NCBI RefSeq assembly: GCF_031846185.1
Contig: NZ_JAVRIF010000007.1
Span: 1 to 64,000 of the forward strand
From: Thalassotalea_H castellviae
GTDB taxonomy: Bacteria > Pseudomonadota > Gammaproteobacteria > Enterobacterales > Alteromonadaceae
Reading direction: 5' to 3'
DNA: 64,000 nt
Below are positions 59,249 through 64,000 of the stretch, piece after piece. How positions within the stretch are numbered: position 1 is the first letter of the stretch; each line of letters opens with the position of its first letter. Below the pieces are notes generated by a model that did no database searches, was not told the origin of the DNA, and worked only from the letters and a program-made list of their open reading frames with translations. The translations under genes and the position numbers were made by a program.

Positions 59249-61717
59249 ATGATGATTAAAAAAATTGCCCTAGCGGTTCTGTTAGGTACTTTAGGTACAA
59301 CAGCTCAAGCTGCAGAAGAATTTCAAGTAGAAGATATTCAAGTTAAAGGTCTACAGCGTGTTGCATTAGGTGCAGCGTTAACTCATATACCTTTTAATGT
59401 CGGTGATACACTCAATGATTTCCGCATTTCACAATCAATTAAAGCCTTATATAAATCAGGTCACTTTAACGATATTGCTGTTTTTAGAGATGGTCAACGC
59501 GTTATTTTTAAAGTGAGAGAACGTGAAACTATCAGTGAAATCACCTTTGAAGGTAACAGTGATCTTAAAGATGAGCAGTTAATTGAAAGTCTTGATGGCT
59601 CCGATATTCGCGTTGGTGAAACGTTAGATAAAACTGTTATTACGGGTCTAGAAGTTGGTTTAGAAGATTTTTATCACAGTGTGGGTAAATACAATGCTGA
59701 TGTTAAAGCTGAAATAACTCATTTGCCTCGTAACCGTGTGAATTTGAAGTTTGTTTTTACTGAAGGTGATGCAGCTTCTATCCAACAAATAAATATTGTT
59801 GGTAATGAAATATTTTCTGATGAAACATTGTTAGATAAAGCAGAGCTAACCTTTGACTCTCCTTGGTGGGATTTTATGGCGCAAGATCGCTATCAAAAGC
59901 AAACCCTGCAAGGCGATATGGAAACCATAGAAAGTTACTACTTAGATCGCGGTTACCTACAGTATAAAGTTGATTCAACACAAGTCTCCATGACTCCTGA
60001 TAAAAAAGCGGTGTATATTACGCTCAACGTAACTGAAGGTGAGCAATATACTGTGAGTGAAGTTGATTTTGTTGGTGATATGGCAGGCTTTGAAGGCACC
60101 ATTCGAGCGATCAATCCGTTGCGTGCTGATAAATTATATAACGGCGCTGAAGTAACTTATACCGAAGAAACGATCAGTAAATTTTTAGGTCGTTTTGGCT
60201 ATGCGTATCCTAAAGTAACGACCATTCCTGAAATCAATGAAGAAGATAAAACCGTCAAACTAAGTATCTCAGTCGATCCTGGTAAGCGAATTTATGTTAA
60301 TCGTATTAATTTCAAAGGTAATCATGTTACCGCAGATCGCGTACTTCGTCGTGAGATGCGTCAAATGGAAGGTGCGTGGTTATCCAATAGTTTAGTTGAA
60401 GGCTCTAAAGCCTGGTTACAACGTTTACCTTATATGGAAGAAGTTGAATTTGAAACTATTCAACTACCAGAAGAAGATGATCTTGTTGATATAGAATATA
60501 CCGTTAAAGAACAACCATCCGGCTCTTTTACTGCGGGTATTGGTTATGGTTCAACCACTAAATTAAGTTTGAACGCGGGTATCCAACAAAATAACTTTTT
60601 AGGAACTGGTAATCGTTTAGCGGTCAATATTAATACCGTTAGTTATTCACGCAGTATTAATATGTCCTACACTGACCCATACTTTACGGTTGATGCGATT
60701 TCGTTAGGTGGTTCTATTTTCTACAATGAGTTTGATGCGGGTAGTGCAAACTTAGTTGAATATAATAATAAAACTTATGGCGTTGGTTTAAATTTTGGTT
60801 TTCCAATCAACGAATATGTACGTTTGAATTTTGGTGTTGGCTACAAGAGTAATGGTATTACTCGTTTACAAACTTATGAGCAAATTCAAAGCTTTTATGA
60901 ATTATATTCAGATCCAAATGATCCTGACGCAGGTTTAAAATTTGATAACTTTGATATAACCGCTGCTATCTCACGTAGTACTTTAAACCGTGGTACTTTC
61001 CCAACCGCAGGTTCGCAGCAAAGTTTATCTTATAAAATGACGACACCAAATTCAGATACCAATTACTTTAAGATCAATTTAGATACTAAATGGTATTTCC
61101 CTATTGCCAGAGGTTGGAGCTTTAAAACAAGCTTACAATTAGGTTATGGTAATGGGTATGATAGTATCAATGGTAATGACCAAGTATTACCATTTTGGGA
61201 AAACTTTAGAGCAGGTGGTGGTTCGGATACCTTACGTGGTTTTGAAACCAATATTGTCGGTCCTCGTGCTATCTTCCGTTACCCAACATCTATCCCCGGC
61301 ACACCTGATGCCCTTGGCGGTGGCGGTTGTTGTTTAGGACCAGATCACGATGTTGTGAATGGTTCTCAACGTTCCGTCGGTGGTAATGCTATTGCATTGG
61401 CAGGTATAGAATTGATTGTACCAACACCATTCTTAGACGAAGGTTTTACGAATAGTGTGCGGACAAGTTTCTTCGTTGATGCTGGTAATGTTTGGGATAC
61501 AGAATTTGATATGAATGATTATCGAGATCTAGCACCAAAAGAATTTGCTAAAATTGATGACTATTCTGATGTCGGAAGATATCGTGCTTCAGCAGGTTTG
61601 TCTGTTCAGTGGTTGTCGCCAATGGGGCCAATGATCTTTAGTTTTGCTAAGACGCTAAAAGAAGAAGAGGGTGATGACACCAAATTCTTCAACTTTAATA
61701 TCGGTCAAACCTTTTAA
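59249..61717 (+). CDS. bamA: Outer-membrane protein assembly factor BamA
   Basis: An 822-residue Omp85 protein. Signal peptide (MMIKKIALAVLLGTLGTTAQA), five POTRA domains (about 24-425) and a 16-strand barrel. LRGFE is the conserved loop-6 (V)RGF motif. After it the loop holds two adjacent cysteines (GGGGCCLGP), where Escherichia coli has a spaced Cys pair. The barrel ends in F (NIGQTF). It folds outer-membrane proteins together with BamD, encoded at 45 kb. Gene order rseP-bamA-skp is conserved. Confidence 0.98.
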   Translation: MMIKKIALAVLLGTLGTTAQAAEEFQVEDIQVKGLQRVALGAALTHIPFNVGDTLNDFRISQSIKALYKSGHFNDIAVFRDGQRVIFKVRERETISEITFEGNSDLKDEQLIESLDGSDIRVGETLDKTVITGLEVGLEDFYHSVGKYNADVKAEITHLPRNRVNLKFVFTEGDAASIQQINIVGNEIFSDETLLDKAELTFDSPWWDFMAQDRYQKQTLQGDMETIESYYLDRGYLQYKVDSTQVSMTPDKKAVYITLNVTEGEQYTVSEVDFVGDMAGFEGTIRAINPLRADKLYNGAEVTYTEETISKFLGRFGYAYPKVTTIPEINEEDKTVKLSISVDPGKRIYVNRINFKGNHVTADRVLRREMRQMEGAWLSNSLVEGSKAWLQRLPYMEEVEFETIQLPEEDDLVDIEYTVKEQPSGSFTAGIGYGSTTKLSLNAGIQQNNFLGTGNRLAVNINTVSYSRSINMSYTDPYFTVDAISLGGSIFYNEFDAGSANLVEYNNKTYGVGLNFGFPINEYVRLNFGVGYKSNGITRLQTYEQIQSFYELYSDPNDPDAGLKFDNFDITAAISRSTLNRGTFPTAGSQQSLSYKMTTPNSDTNYFKINLDTKWYFPIARGWSFKTSLQLGYGNGYDSINGNDQVLPFWENFRAGGGSDTLRGFETNIVGPRAIFRYPTSIPGTPDALGGGGCCLGPDHDVVNGSQRSVGGNAIALAGIELIVPTPFLDEGFTNSVRTSFFVDAGNVWDTEFDMNDYRDLAPKEFAKIDDYSDVGRYRASAGLSVQWLSPMGPMIFSFAKTLKEEEGDDTKFFNFNIGQTF

Positions 61718-61781
61718 ACGGCTAATCGATCCCAATATAATTAAAAATGTGTAAAGAATATCTTTAAGTTAGGAGAAGAAA

Positions 61782-62300
61782 TTGAAAAAACTATTTAAAT
61801 CAATTGCGCTAGCAACAGTTGCATCAGGGGCTTTATTATCAAGTGCAGCAATGGCTGCTGATCAAAAAATTGCCGTGGTTAATTTCCAAGAAGTTATGGG
61901 TAAAATTCCACAAACTGCTGCTGTTATGCAAAGCTTAGAAGCTGAATTTAAAGACGCTAAAGCAGAACTTACTCAACTTGAAAAAGATATTAAGTATTAC
62001 CAAGAAAAGAAACAACGTGACTCTTCTTTAATGAGTAAAAAAGAAATTGAAGAACTAGATACGAAAATTGCGACTTTTTACCAAGACTACCAAGTAAAAG
62101 GTAAAGACTTACAGCAAAAAGCTGGTGCTCGCCAAAATGAAGAAACAAATAAAATTGTTGCTTTAGTTCGTCAAGCGATTGATGGTATTGCGGCAAAAGG
62201 TAATTATGACTTAGTACTTGAACAAAAAGCGGTAGTATTTGCTAAACCAGAAACTAGTATTACTGATCAAGTCGTTGAGCAAGTGAGCAAAATTAAATAA
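61782..62300 (+). CDS. skp: Periplasmic chaperone Skp (OmpH)
   Basis: A 172-residue chaperone. Signal peptide (MKKLFKSIALATVASGALLS...AMA), then KIAVVNFQEVMGKIPQ and a long coiled coil (about 48-120, EAEFKDAKAELTQLEKDIKYYQEKKQRD), returning to LVLEQKAVVFAKPETSITDQVVEQV. Skp trimers hold unfolded outer-membrane proteins on their way to the Bam complex. The start is TTG with AGGAGAAG upstream. A strong terminator follows. Confidence 0.96.
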   Translation: MKKLFKSIALATVASGALLSSAAMAADQKIAVVNFQEVMGKIPQTAAVMQSLEAEFKDAKAELTQLEKDIKYYQEKKQRDSSLMSKKEIEELDTKIATFYQDYQVKGKDLQQKAGARQNEETNKIVALVRQAIDGIAAKGNYDLVLEQKAVVFAKPETSITDQVVEQVSKIK

Positions 62301-62355
62301 TAAACTCACCTACTTAATGTCAGGTTATTTATTTTAATTAAAAAGCTAAATTTTT

Positions 62356-62395
62356 AAAGATACGTTACTTTGTCAAAGTAACGTATCTTTTTATT
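62356..62395 (+). terminator. Strong terminator between skp and lpxD
   Basis: AAAGATACGTTACTTT and AAAGTAACGTATCTTT form a perfect 16-bp stem with a three-base loop and a TTATTTCTTTTTC end. It is 56 bases after skp and would separate lpxD-fabZ from the upstream operon. Confidence 0.88.
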
Positions 62396-62467
62396 TCTTT
62401 TTCAATAATTAATAGCTTAAACTAGTTATTGAACACTTAAATCCCTTTAATGAAGAAAACGCGATAG

Positions 62468-63505
62468 ATGAGTTATACACTTAAAGAACTTGCCGATAAA
62501 ATAGGCGCGAGTGTTCACGGAGATGACACTTGTTTAATTAATAGTATTGCCACTTTATTAAATGCAAAAGCTGGTCAAATTGCTTTTTTGTCGAATGTGA
62601 AATATCGTCAGCAATTAAGTGAAACCAAAGCAAGTGCCGTTATTATCACTGAAGATTGCCTCGCTGATTGTCATACCAATGCATTAGTGATGGCTAATCC
62701 TTATATGGGATATGCACTACTTGCTCAACTATTAGATACAACGCCAAGAACTGCAAATAACGTTCATCCGTCTGCAGTAGTCGATGCAAGTGCAATTATC
62801 GGGGCGAATGTTTCCATCGGTGCAAATGCCGTTATTGAGTCCGGTGTTGAATTAGCTGAGGGGGTATCGATTGGTGCCGGTTGCTTTATTGGCAAGCAGG
62901 CTAAAATAGGTAAACAAACCTCCCTTTGGGCCAATGTATCTATTTATCATCGAGTTGAAATAGGCGAGAACTGTTTAATTCAGGCGAATACGGTTATCGG
63001 CTCTGATGGCTTTGGTTATGCAAATCATCAGGGAAATTGGCTTAAAATACCTCAATTAGGCTCAGTGATTGTTGGTAATAATGTTGAAATAGGCGCAAGC
63101 ACTACCATTGATCGCGGGGCGTTAGACGATACGATTATTCATGATGGTGTGATCTTAGATAATCAAATACAAATTGCGCATAACGTGGTTATTGGCGAAA
63201 ATACTGCCATGGCGGCATGTAGTGTGATTGCTGGTAGTACAGTGATAGGTAAAAATTGTACGATTGCAGGAATGGTTGGCATCAATGGTCATATTACTGT
63301 TGCTGATGGTTGTGTCTTTACAGGCTTTGCAATGGTGACTAAAAACATCACAGAAAGTGGGGTATACTCATCTGGTTTACCTGTTCAATCGAATAAAGAA
63401 TGGCAAAAAACCAATGCAAGAATACGTAAACTTGAGTCGACCAATAAAAAAATAAAAGCATTAGAAAAAGAAATATCTTTATTAAAAGGCGAAAGTTCGT
63501 CGTAA
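62468..63505 (+). CDS. lpxD: UDP-3-O-acylglucosamine N-acyltransferase LpxD
   Basis: A 345-residue LpxD. Uridine-binding N-domain (1-100, IAFLSNVKYRQQL), left-handed beta-helix of hexapeptide repeats (about 100-310), with IGSDGFGYA, GASTTIDRGALDDT and NQIQIAHNVVIGENT (catalytic His), and a C-terminal helix. It adds the second acyl chain in lipid A synthesis at the inner face of the inner membrane. 54 bases separate it from fabZ. Confidence 0.97.
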   Translation: MSYTLKELADKIGASVHGDDTCLINSIATLLNAKAGQIAFLSNVKYRQQLSETKASAVIITEDCLADCHTNALVMANPYMGYALLAQLLDTTPRTANNVHPSAVVDASAIIGANVSIGANAVIESGVELAEGVSIGAGCFIGKQAKIGKQTSLWANVSIYHRVEIGENCLIQANTVIGSDGFGYANHQGNWLKIPQLGSVIVGNNVEIGASTTIDRGALDDTIIHDGVILDNQIQIAHNVVIGENTAMAACSVIAGSTVIGKNCTIAGMVGINGHITVADGCVFTGFAMVTKNITESGVYSSGLPVQSNKEWQKTNARIRKLESTNKKIKALEKEISLLKGESSS

Positions 63506-63559
63506 ATTTATTACGCATTTAACTTTCGCTGCTACTCAGTCAATAAGAAGGACAGTGAT

Positions 63560-64000
63560 TTGGAATCGCAAAAAAACGTTATTGATGTTCAAGAAATTCA
63601 AACATTAATCCCACATCGTTACCCGATGTTACTTGTCGATCGTGTGTTAGATTACGAAGCAGGTAAATGGTTACACGCTATTAAAAATGTCACCTTTAAT
63701 GAGCCTGTTTTTACAGGGCATTTTCCTGAGTTAGCTATTTTTCCAGGCGTACTCATTCTTGAAGCGTTAGCACAAGCAACCGGCGTACTAGGTTTTAAAA
63801 CTACACAAGGGCGTGAAGATGATGAAATGTATTTATTCGCATCTATTGATAATGCCAAGTTTAAAAAGCCAGTAGTCCCAGGGGATACCATGCATTTACA
63901 TGTGGAATTTGTTAAAGAACGTCGAGGCATGTGGAAATTTTACGGCGAAGCAAAAGTTGATGGCAAAGTTGTCTGCTCTGCCGATTTAATGTGTGCACGT
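63560..64000 (+). CDS. fabZ: 3-hydroxyacyl-ACP dehydratase FabZ (partial, cut by window end)
   Basis: 147 codons without a stop before the window ends. Start TTG at 63560 with AAGAAGGA seven bases upstream. The reading ESQKNVIDVQEIQ, IPHRYPMLLVDRV, FTGHFPELAIFPGVLILEALAQ is FabZ, with catalytic His54 and Glu68. It dehydrates 3-hydroxyacyl-ACP in fatty-acid elongation and competes with lipid A synthesis for its substrate. FabZ is normally about 150 residues, so only a few are missing. Follows lpxD as usual. Confidence 0.96.
   Translation, partial: MESQKNVIDVQEIQTLIPHRYPMLLVDRVLDYEAGKWLHAIKNVTFNEPVFTGHFPELAIFPGVLILEALAQATGVLGFKTTQGREDDEMYLFASIDNAKFKKPVVPGDTMHLHVEFVKERRGMWKFYGEAKVDGKVVCSADLMCAR

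Overview
The window is low-GC gammaproteobacterial chromosome. Gene order (bamD-rluD-pgeF-clpB and rpsB-tsf-pyrH-frr-uppS-cdsA-dxr-rseP-bamA-skp-lpxD-fabZ), protein sequences close to Alteromonadales, PEP-CTERM proteins, several secreted subtilases, a TonB receptor and large propeller sensor kinases suggest a marine heterotroph of the Colwellia/Thalassotalea type. That placement rests on pattern recognition, not on a search.

Layout. 1-93: 3' end of a 5S rRNA and the rRNA operon terminator. 0.5-11 kb: housekeeping and metabolism: a lone ExbD, the GTPase RbgA, methionine gamma-lyase facing a TyrR-type regulator, a dual-receiver protein, YciH, a peroxiredoxin-glutaredoxin fusion, and etfBA opposite ETF-ubiquinone oxidoreductase. 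11-36 kb: an accessory sensing and secretion block. It holds three S8 peptidases (one with six 12-residue Trp repeats at its C-terminus), a periplasmic propeller protein ending in a degenerate GGDEF domain, a membrane kinase-receiver-AraC hybrid, a GAF/HD-GYP protein, a TonB-dependent receptor followed by a CHASE-type hybrid kinase, and a divergent propeller hybrid kinase. 36-40.4 kb: three PEP-CTERM proteins and one two-helix membrane protein of unknown function. 40.7-64 kb: core genes (rimO, two GspH/FimT pseudopilins, nadE, glnB, bamD to clpB, a DsbA-fold protein, then the rpsB-to-fabZ cluster, with fabZ cut by the window end).

The strongest new signal is regulatory. Each of the three PEP-CTERM genes has a sigma-54 -24/-12 promoter (GG-N10-GC) 45-59 bp before its start. 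Each also has a 17-bp element, TGTC-N7-TTTACA reading toward the gene, 50-74 bp further upstream. This looks like a small regulon with its enhancer site, perhaps for the PrsK/PrsR system known to accompany exosortase. Other operators readable by eye are two PsrA-like palindromes over the ETF-QO promoter, two TyrR-box-like palindromes between megL and tyrR, and a sigma-32 promoter before clpB.

Working together: secreted peptidases and a TonB receptor would release and import organic matter. The propeller, CHASE and HD-GYP proteins would sense it. The ETF genes would feed electrons from fatty-acid oxidation to quinone. This functional link is inference.
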